Positions 8,041 to 17,372 of a stretch of 54,945 nt of DNA are shown here, piece after piece. The notes beneath the pieces are model-generated. The model saw nothing but the letters and a program-made list of their open reading frames with translations. It was not told where the DNA came from and searched no databases. Position 1 is the first letter of the stretch; each line of letters starts with the position of its first letter. The position numbers and the translations under genes are program-made. The DNA comes from DASUZB01 sp036377075 (GTDB lineage Bacteria; Actinomycetota; CALGFH01): contig DASUZB010000235.1 in the NCBI GenBank assembly GCA_036377075.1, forward strand, positions 1-54,945, given 5' to 3'.

Positions 8041-10221
8041 ATGAACCCGCCAACGCCCGACCGGCCGCCGGCCACCGCCGCGCCGCCCAAGGCGGCGATC
8101 CCGATCCATCCGCCGCTGTGGGATCCGGCCCGCCGTCGCCGCGGTGATCCCGCCCCGGCGCCGCCGGCCACCGTGCCACCCGCGGCCGCCGCCGCGCCGC
8201 CCGAGCCCGCCGCGCCGACCGCGGCCGCTGCCACGCCGCCCGAGCCCGCTCCGGCTCGGCCCCTGGCGGCCGGCGGCCGGCGCATCCCCTACCAGCCGGC
8301 GCTGGACGGGCTGCGGGCGCTCGCGGTCCTGACGATCATGCTCTACCACGGCCAGGTGGCCTGGTCGCGCGGGGGCTTCCTCAGCGTCGACCTGTTCTTC
8401 GTCCTCTCCGGATTCCTGATCACCAGCCTGCTGGTCGTGGAGTGGAACGAGAGCGGGACGCTGGACCTCGCCGCCTTCTGGTCCGGACGGGCGCGGCGCC
8501 TGCTGCCGGCGCTGTTCCTCATGCTCGGCGGGATCGCCGCCTACGCGGCGCTGCTGGCGCCGCCGGCGCGGCTCGCGCGCATGCGCGGGGACGCGCTCGC
8601 GACGCTCGCCTACGTGGCCAACTGGCGCTTCGCCTTCACCCACCTCTCCTACTTCGAGCAGTTCGGCGACGCCTCCCCGCTGACCCACATGTGGTCGCTG
8701 GGCATCGAGGAGCAGTACTACCTGCTCTGGCCGCTGCTGCTGATCCTCGGGCTGCGCCTGGTCAAGGGCAACCTGCGCGCGCTGCTCGCCTGGACGCTGG
8801 TGGCCGCGCTCGCCTCGGCCACGCTGATGGCGGTGCTGTACCACCCGGGCACCGACCCGTCGCGCCTCTACTACGGCACCGACACCAGGGCGCAGGCGCC
8901 GCTGCTCGGTGGCGCGCTCGCGCTCCTGCTGGCGTCGCGCGGCCCGGCGCCGCTGCCGCGGCCGGTGGTCGAGGGCGGCGGCCTGCTCGGGCTCTGCGGC
9001 CTGGCGGCGATGCTGGTGCTGATCCCCGACACCGCCCACTGGATGTACCTCGGCGGCTTCGCGCTGGCCGCGCTCGTCTGCGCGCTGCTCATCGCCGCCG
9101 CCACCCAGGACGACGGTTCGGTGCAGCGCCTGTTCGCCACGCCGCCCCTGCCACAGATCGGGCGCGTCTCCTACGGCCTGTACCTGTGGCACTGGCCGCT
9201 CTTCGTGGCGATCACGCCCGACCGGGTCCACCTCGACGGCACCGCGCTGCTCGGCGCCCGCACCGCCGCCACGTTCGTGGCGGCCAACCTCTCCTACCAC
9301 CTGGTGGAGCTGCCCATCCGCCGCGGCGCGCTGCGCCGCAGGCGCCTGGCGCGGCCCGCGACCGTCGGCGCCTTCGCGGCGGTCGCCGCCCTGCTGGTGG
9401 TCACGACCGGGCCGGGGCGGCTGACCGCGGGGCAGGGGGGCATCACGCTGGGGAACATCGGCCCGACCCAGCTGCCGACGGCGACGCCGCAGGCGCCGGC
9501 ACCCAACCGGCCCCCGGCGGGCGGCGGCGCCCCGGCCGGCGGCAACTTCCGCGTCTACCTGGCGGGCGACTCGGTCGGGTTCTCGCTCGGCTACTACTAC
9601 CCGAAGGGCACGGTCCCCGGCATGACCCTCGGCGGCGACCCGGACATCGGCTGCGGCGTCGCCCGCGCCCCGATCGTCCTGGGCGGCAACGCCCAGCGGG
9701 TGGACCCGAAGTGCACCACCTGGCCGACCCGCTGGCGCGAGAAGGCGACGCAGTTCCACGCCGACGTCGCCCTGCTGGTGATCGGCGCCTGGGAGGTCCT
9801 CGACCGGCAGGTAGACGGCCGCGTGCTGCGCGTCGGCACCCCCGAGTACGAGACCTACCTCGACGGCGAGCTGCAGCTCGCCTACGACACCCTGGCACCG
9901 TCGAGCCGCCACGTCGCCTTCCTCGACGTCCCCTGCTACCACCAGCCCGAGACGGGCCTGGACAAGGCGCTCGCCGAGACGCGCAACGACCCGGCGAGGG
10001 GCGAGTGGCTCAACCAGGTCCTCGACCGCTTCGTCGCCGCCCACGCCGACAAGGCGGTGCTGATCGGCATCAAGCGCTTCCTCTGCCCCAACGGGGCGTA
10101 CGTCGACACCGTGCAGGGCGTCAAGGTGCGCTACGACGGCATCCACTTCAGCAAGGACGGCACCCGCCTGGCGTGGCGGTGGCTGGGCCCGCAGCTCCGC
10201 CGCCTGGCCGCGTCGCGCTAG
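8041..10221 (+). CDS. Acyltransferase-3/SGNH fusion (OatA-like O-acetyltransferase)
   Basis: This 726-residue two-domain protein has a cytoplasmic Pro/Ala-rich head (residues 1-80). An acyltransferase-3 membrane domain with about ten helices follows (80-440; RIPYQPALDGLRALAVL, the LFFVLSGFLIT helix, MWSLGIEEQYYLLWPL). After a linker comes an extracytoplasmic SGNH-hydrolase domain (about 500-726). The SGNH nucleophile is S511 in AGDSVG, and D699 and H702 lie in DGIHFS. In the OatA group the membrane half moves acetyl groups outward and the SGNH half transfers them to peptidoglycan or surface glycans. Acceptor specificity cannot be read from the sequence. It appears monocistronic. Confidence 0.9.
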   Translation: MNPPTPDRPPATAAPPKAAIPIHPPLWDPARRRRGDPAPAPPATVPPAAAAAPPEPAAPTAAAATPPEPAPARPLAAGGRRIPYQPALDGLRALAVLTIMLYHGQVAWSRGGFLSVDLFFVLSGFLITSLLVVEWNESGTLDLAAFWSGRARRLLPALFLMLGGIAAYAALLAPPARLARMRGDALATLAYVANWRFAFTHLSYFEQFGDASPLTHMWSLGIEEQYYLLWPLLLILGLRLVKGNLRALLAWTLVAALASATLMAVLYHPGTDPSRLYYGTDTRAQAPLLGGALALLLASRGPAPLPRPVVEGGGLLGLCGLAAMLVLIPDTAHWMYLGGFALAALVCALLIAAATQDDGSVQRLFATPPLPQIGRVSYGLYLWHWPLFVAITPDRVHLDGTALLGARTAATFVAANLSYHLVELPIRRGALRRRRLARPATVGAFAAVAALLVVTTGPGRLTAGQGGITLGNIGPTQLPTATPQAPAPNRPPAGGGAPAGGNFRVYLAGDSVGFSLGYYYPKGTVPGMTLGGDPDIGCGVARAPIVLGGNAQRVDPKCTTWPTRWREKATQFHADVALLVIGAWEVLDRQVDGRVLRVGTPEYETYLDGELQLAYDTLAPSSRHVAFLDVPCYHQPETGLDKALAETRNDPARGEWLNQVLDRFVAAHADKAVLIGIKRFLCPNGAYVDTVQGVKVRYDGIHFSKDGTRLAWRWLGPQLRRLAASR

Positions 10222-10245
10222 CGGCGCGGCGCTCGGGCCACGGGT

Positions 10246-11538
10246 TCAACGGCGTGACACGGTGGCGGCGTCGGCCCGCGAGGGCGCCTGCCCCGGCCCT
10301 AACCACAGCGAGACGCTGCTGGGCTGCATGGTCCGTTCGACGACCGCGAGCAGCTCGGCGGTGAGGGTGTCCAGGTCGACCTGCTGGCGCAGCCGGGCGC
10401 TGAACGCCTGGATCGTCTGGGCGGCGTCGTAGCGGCGCCGGTTGAACCGCCGGTCGACGGCCTGCTGGACGCGCTGGCGGGCCGGCTGGAACAGCGCCGC
10501 CACCGCCAGGGTGGCCGCGGCCACCACCAGGGGGGAGTCCCGGCCCAGGAGCTGGCCGAGCCCGAGGACCGCGGCGGCGTAGCCGCCGCCGAGCAGCACC
10601 GTCAGCAGGGTGTAGGCGAGGGTGCGGCTGATGATGCGGTCCAGGTCGTAGAGCCGGTAGCGGGCGATCGACGCGCCGATCGCCAAGGGCAGCAGCGCCA
10701 GGTACAGGCCGATCGCCCAGCCGGCGAGCGTCAGGCGGTTGGCCAGGATGCCGGCCGCGGTGAGCAGCACCGCCGGTGGCGCCAGCGCGGCCGCGAACGC
10801 CAGCCAGCGGAGCTGCTGGCGCTCGACGCCGCGGGCGCGGCGGAAGCGGACCACCAGCGAGCCGGCCGCGACCACCATGGCCACGGCGGTGGCCGGGGAG
10901 GCCGTGCCGTACACGGCCTGGAGCGGCCCGGCGAGGGCTGGGATGGCGAACGGGTTGCGGAACGCCCGCAACGCCGAGTCGGGGTCCACCTGCGGCACCC
11001 CGAGCACCCACGAGACCATGAACGCCAGCGGCAGGGCCGCCGCGACCAACGCCCACCATCGCCAGCCGCCCCCCATCGGCAGCGACCCGGTCGGGGTCAG
11101 CAGCAGGATGAAGCCGATGCAGGCCAGCCCGGGAACGAAGGTGGCCGAGGCGAGCACGCCGAGCTGCGCGGCGGCGGGCAGCGCCCCGGGCCGGACCAGG
11201 AGCCCGTAGCGGGCGTAGTCCTCGGCCGCGCTCGTGAGCGCCTGCCCGATCAGCCCGAAGCCCAGCAGCAGCCAGCCGACCGGGTGCGCCGGGCGGCGGG
11301 CGGCGAGCACCGCCCCGGCGGTCGCCGCGCTCACCGCCGCGAGGGCGGTGGTGACGCCTCCGGCGTCCAGCTGCGCCAGGTCGGGCCTGCCGGCGTGGCG
11401 CAGCCGGTGGTCGAGCCAGGCGGCCGCCGCCAGGCCGAGCAGCGCCAGCGCCCACGAGGACCAGGCCAGCGCGGCCGGCCAGCGGCGCCGCCGTGGCCAC
11501 GGCCGGGTGGCTGGAAGCGAGCCCTCAGGCGTCCGCAC
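10246..11538 (-). CDS. Membrane protein resembling the sensor half of actinobacterial histidine kinases
   Basis: This 430-residue protein has about nine or ten membrane segments, followed by a short soluble region (about 340-430) that begins like a signalling linker (QPARQRVQQAVDRRFNRRRYDAAQTIQAFSARLRQQVDLDTL). The motif YRLYDLDRIISRTLAY and the linker are typical of the membrane input module of NarL-type sensor kinases. There is no phospho-acceptor His box or ATPase domain, so it cannot itself be a kinase. It may sense a signal and act through protein contact. The GTG start at 11538 has GAGGGGG five bases upstream. No regulator gene is adjacent, and the function is unknown. Confidence 0.7.
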   Translation of the reverse strand: MRTPEGSLPATRPWPRRRRWPAALAWSSWALALLGLAAAAWLDHRLRHAGRPDLAQLDAGGVTTALAAVSAATAGAVLAARRPAHPVGWLLLGFGLIGQALTSAAEDYARYGLLVRPGALPAAAQLGVLASATFVPGLACIGFILLLTPTGSLPMGGGWRWWALVAAALPLAFMVSWVLGVPQVDPDSALRAFRNPFAIPALAGPLQAVYGTASPATAVAMVVAAGSLVVRFRRARGVERQQLRWLAFAAALAPPAVLLTAAGILANRLTLAGWAIGLYLALLPLAIGASIARYRLYDLDRIISRTLAYTLLTVLLGGGYAAAVLGLGQLLGRDSPLVVAAATLAVAALFQPARQRVQQAVDRRFNRRRYDAAQTIQAFSARLRQQVDLDTLTAELLAVVERTMQPSSVSLWLGPGQAPSRADAATVSRR

Positions 11539-11699
11539 GCACCCCCTCGCACCGCCCGGCCGGAAGGCCAGGTACGAGGGCAGTGTCGCCGCCCACAGTG
11601 ACGGAAGCGTTACGGCCGGGATGTCGAGAACCCCGCTGCGGTTCCGACCCCTCAGGTGACAGCATCCGGCGGGCGCCCCGCCGACCGAAGGAGGACACC

Positions 11700-12062
11700 G
11701 TGAAGTACATGCTGCTGATCTACGACAACCCCGACACGCGCGAGCTGTTCTTCGGGCCGCAAGGGGCCGAGCTGGCGGCCGAGGTCGACGCGTTGATGAA
11801 GGAGCTGACCGAGTCCGGCGAGCTGGTCGGCGGGGAGGCGCTGGCCGACCCTTCCAACTCGAGGACCGTCCGGGTGCGGGACGGCGCGCCCGCGGTCACC
11901 GACGGGCCGCTCGCCGAGGCAAAGGAGCACTTCGCCGGCTACCTGACGGTCGAGTGCGAGGACATCGAGCGGGCCACCGAGATCGCCCTGCGCTGGCCGA
12001 ACGCGCGGCTGGCCGCGATGGAGGTCCGGCCGGTGATGGACACCTCCGGCACCGAGATGTGA
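11700..12062 (+). CDS. YCII-related (DGPF-type) small protein
   Basis: The 120-residue protein shows the YCII/DGPF fold signature: an MLLIYDNP first strand and the TDGPLAEAKEHFAGYLTVECEDIERATEIA core. Members are ferredoxin-like dimeric proteins often encoded near ECF sigma factors, and their enzymatic role is mostly unproven. The start is GTG at 11700, with a near-perfect Shine-Dalgarno GAAGGAGG at 11687-11694. No sigma factor is nearby. It ends nine bases from the stop of the convergent GMC oxidoreductase. A broken relative lies at 29442-29553. Confidence 0.85.
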   Translation: MKYMLLIYDNPDTRELFFGPQGAELAAEVDALMKELTESGELVGGEALADPSNSRTVRVRDGAPAVTDGPLAEAKEHFAGYLTVECEDIERATEIALRWPNARLAAMEVRPVMDTSGTEM

Positions 12063-12071
12063 CCGGCCGGG

Positions 12072-14024
12072 TCAGGCGTGGCTGCCCAGCATCGCCATGG
12101 CGCTGCGCAGCGCGAGCGCCATGCAGGTCACCATCGGGTTGACGCCCAGCGCGGTGGGGAAGGCGCTGGTGTCGCCGATCCACACGCCCTTGACGTCGTG
12201 CAGCTCGCCGTGGCGGCCGGCGACGCTGCTGGCCGGGTCGGTGCCCATCCGCGCGGTGCCCATCTGGTGGGCGCTGAACAGCGCCTGGCCGCCCGCCCCG
12301 AGCGGCACCGCGGCGAGCCGCTCGATCCAGGCGTCCAGGTCGTCGCCGCGGCGCCACGGCGGCACCCGCGGCGTCAGCCCGACGATCTCCTGCGCGCCGG
12401 CGGCCTCGTGGATGCGGGCCATCTCGGCGACGCCGCGGCCGAGGTGGCGCCGGTCCAGCTCGTCGTCGAGCGGGTAGGAGACGACCGGCTCGCCGGCCTC
12501 GTCGACGGTGACGCGGCCGTGGCCACGGTCGCGCGCGATCGCGATCAGCGGCGCGGCGTTGGCGCCCTTGCTCACGAGGGTCTTGTGCTCGGTTCCGGAG
12601 CGCCACGGCGTCGCCGCGGCGGCCAGCCCGGTGGTGTAGTGGGTGCCCTCGACCACGAAGCCGTAGCCGTCGTGGAGGTCGGCGAACTCGGTCAGGATCG
12701 CTGCCTGGGCCGGCCCCCACCAGCCTCGCTGCTCGTCGTCGTAGATGCCGCTGACCGCCGCGACCGGGTGGAGGTGCAGGCGGTCGCCGACCGCCGGGCC
12801 GCCGATGCCGGAGCGCAGCAGCAGCGCCGGGGTCTCCAGCGCGCCGCAGGCGACGACCACCAGCGGCGCCCGCACGGTCAGCCTGCCGCCGCGGCCAGCC
12901 TGGTCGAGGTGGCTGGCAACCACGCCGGCGGCGCGGCCGTCCTCGGTGAGCACCCGGTCGGCGTGGCAGCGCACCACGATCCGCGCCCCGTGGTCGTGCG
13001 CGTCCTGCAGCCAGGTCTTGAGGGTGCCCTGCTTGGCGCCGGTCTGGTCGCCCCAGCCGGTGTGGCCGGCCCGCTCCGGGTCGTAGCGGTCCGGGTCGAC
13101 GTTGAGGGTGGCGCGGCGCAGCTCGTAGCCGAGCTTCAAGGCGCCGTCGGCGAGCCGCCGGTGCGGGCCGTTGAGGTCGCTGCACGCGTCGTTGGCCTTG
13201 ATCCTGGCGAGGACCGCGCGGAGGTGGCGGTCGAACTCGGCGCCGTCCAGGCCGTCCAGGCCGTGCTCGGCCGCCCACTGCCGCCGCACCTGCACGGGTG
13301 GCAGGACGCTGTTGGACCAGTTGACGGTGGTGCCGCCGCCCAGGGCGTGGCCGGCGAGCAGGGTGACGTTGCCCTCGGCGGTGAGGAACGGGCCGCCCCG
13401 CAGGTACAGGTTCTCGTAGGCCCACAGCTCGTACTGGTTGAAGTCGGCCTGGTCGAAGTAGCCGCCCGACTCCAGCACCACCACGTCGAGGCCTGCCGTG
13501 GCCAGCTCGCCGGCGATCACCCCACCGCCGGCGCCGGAGCCGACCACCACCACGTCCGCCTGCAGGACCGCCCCGTCGCCGGGCACCAGGGGGCGGATGG
13601 TCTTCGGCTCGTCGGGCGGCGGCGTCGGTCCCGGGTAGCGCCCCCGCACCCAGAACGGGTTGATCCCCTCCGGGCCGGGCATGCCGTACGCCAGCATCAG
13701 CGCGCCCCCGCGCAGCGCGTCGATCCCGGCGGCCACCTCGGGCGCGCTGCCGGCGACCGTCCGCACCAGGTCCTCGCGCGCTGCCGGGGAGGCGTCCACG
13801 ATGCCCATCTGGTCGAGCCCGTCGAGCAGCATGGCGAGCCCCGGCGCCTGCTCGTCCGGCACCCGCGCCTGCAGCAGGGCTTCCAGCGCCGTTGGTACGC
13901 CCAGGTCGGAGGCGCAGCGCGCCCAGAAGCCGTCGGGGTCGGGCGTCCGCTCGACGGCAGGGACGAAGGTGTCGCACAGCGCCGTGAGCACGGCGCGCTG
14001 CCGCTCGCTGAAGGCGATGCCCAT
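12072..14024 (-). CDS. GMC-family FAD oxidoreductase with fused subunit-3-like N-terminus
   Basis: The 650-residue flavoenzyme has a helical N-terminal part (residues 1-120) similar in style to gluconate 2-dehydrogenase subunit 3. A GMC core follows, with the FAD-binding VVVGSGAGGGVIAGELA (about 158-175), GHALGGGTTVNWSN and the C-terminal catalytic block HQMGTARMG...WIGDTSAFPTALGVNPM. This domain order resembles long-chain alcohol oxidases and related alcohol/sterol dehydrogenases, so a hydrophobic alcohol is the likely substrate; this is inference. A GGGAGGG ribosome site lies upstream of ATG 14024. There is no signal peptide, so it is cytoplasmic or peripheral. It appears monocistronic. Confidence 0.88.
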   Translation of the reverse strand: MGIAFSERQRAVLTALCDTFVPAVERTPDPDGFWARCASDLGVPTALEALLQARVPDEQAPGLAMLLDGLDQMGIVDASPAAREDLVRTVAGSAPEVAAGIDALRGGALMLAYGMPGPEGINPFWVRGRYPGPTPPPDEPKTIRPLVPGDGAVLQADVVVVGSGAGGGVIAGELATAGLDVVVLESGGYFDQADFNQYELWAYENLYLRGGPFLTAEGNVTLLAGHALGGGTTVNWSNSVLPPVQVRRQWAAEHGLDGLDGAEFDRHLRAVLARIKANDACSDLNGPHRRLADGALKLGYELRRATLNVDPDRYDPERAGHTGWGDQTGAKQGTLKTWLQDAHDHGARIVVRCHADRVLTEDGRAAGVVASHLDQAGRGGRLTVRAPLVVVACGALETPALLLRSGIGGPAVGDRLHLHPVAAVSGIYDDEQRGWWGPAQAAILTEFADLHDGYGFVVEGTHYTTGLAAAATPWRSGTEHKTLVSKGANAAPLIAIARDRGHGRVTVDEAGEPVVSYPLDDELDRRHLGRGVAEMARIHEAAGAQEIVGLTPRVPPWRRGDDLDAWIERLAAVPLGAGGQALFSAHQMGTARMGTDPASSVAGRHGELHDVKGVWIGDTSAFPTALGVNPMVTCMALALRSAMAMLGSHA

Positions 14025-14149
14025 CGAATGGCCCTCCCTGCCGGCCGCCGCCGGAGCGGGTCAGCTGGCCGGCACCGCGAAGTCGCGTACGCAGACGTTT
14101 ACGACTGTGGGCAAGCCTACGCGGGCGGTTGGGCCTGTCAAGGCGGGGC

Positions 14150-15733
14150 TCAGATCTCGAGCCGCGAGTCCTCCAGGTCGAGGTCCCGCTCCACGCGGCG
14201 CATCACGTCGGTGCCGATCGTGCCCTGGTTGCGCAGCTGGACGATGGCGCGCCGCTGCGCCTCCAGCAGCTCGCGGACCAGCCGCTGGTAGGCGAGCGAG
14301 CGGTCCTCGTAGCCGTCGTCCTCGATCTTCCCCGCCCGTGCCTTGAGGCGCCGGCGGCGGTAGTCGTACAGCCCGCGCAGCCGCTCGACGGTGTCGTCGC
14401 GGGTCCAGTCCTCGCCGGCCAGCTCGTCCAGGCGCGCCAGCGCCGCGCTGGTCGCGCCGAGGCGCGCCTTCAGCTCCTCCCGCTCCTCGACGCCGTCGCC
14501 GGTGACGCCGAGGCGGCGGATCAGCATCGGCAGCGTCAGTCCCTGACCGACCAGGGTGGTGAGGATCACCGCGAAGGTCAGCAGGATGATCAGGTTGCGC
14601 TCCGGGAACGGCTGCCCCGGCGTGCCCTCGACCGGCAGCGCCAGCGCGGCGGCGAGCGAGACCGCCCCGCGCATCCCGCTCCACGCCGACACCAGCCGCT
14701 CCCTCGGGCCCACCCGCCGGGCGACCTGGCTCGGCCGCCGGTCGAGCGCGCGGACCAGGTACGGCATGGTGAACCCCCAGGCGAGGCGGACGCCGACCAC
14801 CACGGCGCTGACCAGCGCGGCCTGCCCGAGCAGGGAGGGAACGGCCCGGTCCGCCACGCCGCCGAGGATGGTGTGGAGCTGCAGGCCGACGAGGATGAAC
14901 AGGACGGTGTTGAGCAGGTAGTTGAGCACCTTCCAGAAGGAGGTCCCCAGCAGCCGGGTGGACACCGAGGACAGCTCGGGCGCGTGCCAACCGACGTAGA
15001 GGCCGGCGGTCACCGCGGCGAGCACCCCCGAGGCGCCGAGCCGGTCGGCCGGCAGGTAGGCGACGTACCCGGTCGCCAGCGACAGCACGATCTCGACCAG
15101 CGGGTCCTCGATCCGGCGGCGGACCTGGGCGACCAGCCAGCCGGCCAGGAGCCCGATGGCGATCCCGCCGGCCGCGCCGAGGGCGAAGCGCAGCCCCGCC
15201 TGCCACAGCGCGAAGCCGCCACCGACCACCGCGGCCACGGCGACGCGGTAGGCCACCAGCGCCGTCGCGTCGTTGGCGAGGCTCTCGCCTTCGAGCACGG
15301 TGACCGTGCGGCGCGGCACGCCCAGGCGGCGGGCGATGGTGGTGGCCGCCAGCGGGTCGGTGGGGGACACGATCGCCCCCAGCGCGAACGCCGCCGCCCA
15401 CGGCAGCCCGTCGACCGCCAGGTGCGCGACCACCGCCACGGCGCCCATGGTGGCGAGCACCAGCCCGACCGCCAGCATCGAAATGGCGCGCAGGTCGGCG
15501 CGCAGGTCCCGGGGCGAGGCTTGGAAGGCGGCCCAGTACAGCAGCGGCGGCAGGAACACCACCAGGACGAGCTCCGGCGGCATCGAGACGGCCGGTATGC
15601 CGGGCACGAAGCCCAGCACCAGGCCGCCGAGCACCAGCAGGATCGGGTAGGGAACGTCGACCACCGCGGCCAGGACGCTCAGCCCGGCCACGGCCACGAT
15701 CAGCGTCAACAGCGGCAGCTCGACCCCGTGCAT
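14150..15733 (-). CDS. CPA1-family Na+/H+ antiporter
   Basis: This 527-residue protein has about 12 membrane helices and a soluble C-terminal tail of about 120 charged residues. Key motifs are ALGAIVSPTDPLAAT and GESLANDATALVAY, the latter containing the Asn-Asp pair that binds the cation in electroneutral exchangers. LVSAWSGMRGAVSLAAALALP is also diagnostic of CPA1 members. It exchanges Na+ or K+ for H+ across the inner membrane for pH and ion homeostasis. The ATG at 15733 follows a GGGGGTGAGG Shine-Dalgarno-like stretch. The gene is divergent from the amino-acid permease. Confidence 0.92.
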   Translation of the reverse strand: MHGVELPLLTLIVAVAGLSVLAAVVDVPYPILLVLGGLVLGFVPGIPAVSMPPELVLVVFLPPLLYWAAFQASPRDLRADLRAISMLAVGLVLATMGAVAVVAHLAVDGLPWAAAFALGAIVSPTDPLAATTIARRLGVPRRTVTVLEGESLANDATALVAYRVAVAAVVGGGFALWQAGLRFALGAAGGIAIGLLAGWLVAQVRRRIEDPLVEIVLSLATGYVAYLPADRLGASGVLAAVTAGLYVGWHAPELSSVSTRLLGTSFWKVLNYLLNTVLFILVGLQLHTILGGVADRAVPSLLGQAALVSAVVVGVRLAWGFTMPYLVRALDRRPSQVARRVGPRERLVSAWSGMRGAVSLAAALALPVEGTPGQPFPERNLIILLTFAVILTTLVGQGLTLPMLIRRLGVTGDGVEEREELKARLGATSAALARLDELAGEDWTRDDTVERLRGLYDYRRRRLKARAGKIEDDGYEDRSLAYQRLVRELLEAQRRAIVQLRNQGTIGTDVMRRVERDLDLEDSRLEI

Positions 15734-15897
15734 CACCTCACCCCCGCCGAGCTTGCCATACCCGGGCAAGGCGCAAATCGTCATCTTCAAGCAGAGCGGC
15801 CCGGGCTCTACACTCGCGGATAGGTATCGGGCTCAGGGGCGGGCACCACCCGGCTCCCGGGACGGGCTCCGCCTCCATGCGGAAGGAAGGTGGGCCA

Positions 15898-17370
15898 GTG
15901 GCGTCCCAGACCCCCGAGCGGGGCATGGTCTCCGAGCAGGTGGCGCCGGTGCTCCTGTCAAGGGTCCTGAACCCGTTCGACCTCACCGTCATCTTCGTGG
16001 CGGTCGTCCTGTTCATCGTCAACTCCTCGACCATCCAGTCGGCCGGGCCGGTGGCGTTCACCTACTGGATCCTCGGCTTCCTGACGTTCCTGATCCCCGG
16101 GGCGATCGTCACCGCCCAGCTGGGCCGCATGTTCCCCGAGGAGGGGTCGCTGTACGTGTGGACCCACAAGGCGCTCGGGCCCTTCTGGGGGTTCTTCGCG
16201 GGGTTCGTCGCGTGGTGGCCGGGGATCCTGGTGCTGTCGTTCACCGGCGGGCTGGTGGTGACCCTGATCCAGGCGCTCGCGCCGGACGCGCTCCAGGTCC
16301 CGTGGCAGCAGGGCCTGGTGATCCTGGCGGTGATCTGGTTCTCGGCGATCATGTCGATCCTGCGCTTCCGCGTCACCCAGAACTACGTCAACGTCCAGTT
16401 CGTCTTCTACGCGGCGGCGATCTTCGTGATCGGCCTGGCCGGGGTGCTGTGGCTGCTGGGCGGCCACGCGGCGGCGAACTCCTTCGCCCTCGGCGACTGG
16501 GTGCCGAGCGGGAGCAACTGGACCTTCTTCGGCTTCGTGGTGCTCGGCCTCCTCGGCATCGAGGTGCCGCTCAACATGGGCGTCGAGATCAAGACCGAGC
16601 GCGCCATCTCCAGGTACCTCGTCTGGGGCTCGCTGGTGGTGATGGCGGCCTACCTGTGGACGACGTTCGGGAACATGGCCGTCGTGCCGCTGGCGGAGAA
16701 CCACCCGACGACCGGGATCGTGACCACGGTCGAGCGGGGGATCGCCCACCCGGTGGGGACGATCGTCGCGCTGATCCTGATCTGGTTCTTCGTCTCGAAC
16801 ACGGTGGTGTACAACTACTCGTTCGCGCGGCTGCTGTTCGTCTCGGGCGTGGAGCGCCGGCTGCCGTCGGCGGTGGGGCGGGTCAACAAGCGGACCAAGG
16901 TGCCGGACGTGGCCGTGCTGGTCCAGAGCGTGCTCGCCTCGATCATCGTGCTCGCCCTGTTCATGCGGGGAAGCGGCGGCGGCGAGACCGCCACCAAGGT
17001 GTACCTGGCGCTGCTCGCCACCGTGAACGTGGTGTGGTGCGTGTCGATGGTGCTGCTGTTCCTCGACGTGTTCTTCGTCCGGCGCTGGTTCGCGGACAAG
17101 TTCGAGGAGGTCAGGCAGGTGCCCGGGTGGCTGCTGTCGCTGTCGGGCGTGCTCGGCGCGGCGGCGTCGGCGGTCGCGGTCGTGGTGACCTTCAAGGACC
17201 CGTGGGACGCGGAGCTGTTCAAGCAGGGCGAGTGGCGCCTGTGGCTCGGGGTCCTGACCGGGGTCTCCCTGCTGGTGGCAGTGGCGATCTTCCTGATCTC
17301 CGAGCGGACCCGCCGCAGGGCGGTGCCGGCCGGGGCGGCGGCCTCGGCGCCTCCCGTGGCGGGCGCCTGA
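15898..17370 (+). CDS. APC-superfamily amino-acid permease
   Basis: The 490-residue protein has 12 predicted membrane helices and the APC fold. An unwound helix-1 region is followed by the conserved MFPEEGSLYVWTHKALGPFWGFFAGFVAWWPG segment. I chose GTG 15898 because GAAGGAAGG (15882-15890) lies seven bases upstream; an ATG at 15877 in the same frame would overlap that ribosome site. The FluG-like amidohydrolase gene starts three bases after its stop, so uptake and processing of one nitrogen compound (amino acid, polyamine conjugate or amide) are probably coupled. Glutamate/GABA or polyamine-type transporters are the closest in style. Confidence 0.87.
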   Translation: MASQTPERGMVSEQVAPVLLSRVLNPFDLTVIFVAVVLFIVNSSTIQSAGPVAFTYWILGFLTFLIPGAIVTAQLGRMFPEEGSLYVWTHKALGPFWGFFAGFVAWWPGILVLSFTGGLVVTLIQALAPDALQVPWQQGLVILAVIWFSAIMSILRFRVTQNYVNVQFVFYAAAIFVIGLAGVLWLLGGHAAANSFALGDWVPSGSNWTFFGFVVLGLLGIEVPLNMGVEIKTERAISRYLVWGSLVVMAAYLWTTFGNMAVVPLAENHPTTGIVTTVERGIAHPVGTIVALILIWFFVSNTVVYNYSFARLLFVSGVERRLPSAVGRVNKRTKVPDVAVLVQSVLASIIVLALFMRGSGGGETATKVYLALLATVNVVWCVSMVLLFLDVFFVRRWFADKFEEVRQVPGWLLSLSGVLGAAASAVAVVVTFKDPWDAELFKQGEWRLWLGVLTGVSLLVAVAIFLISERTRRRAVPAGAAASAPPVAGA

Positions 17371-17372
17371 GC

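Noticed and set aside
8017..10146. A 709-codon open frame antisense to the acyltransferase
   Set aside because: It is a GC-skew shadow rich in Arg, Gly and Gln; the plus-strand protein has clear domains and catalytic residues.
12078..14291. A 737-codon plus-strand frame opposite the GMC oxidoreductase
   Set aside because: Low-complexity composition and no motifs; the minus-strand enzyme is complete.
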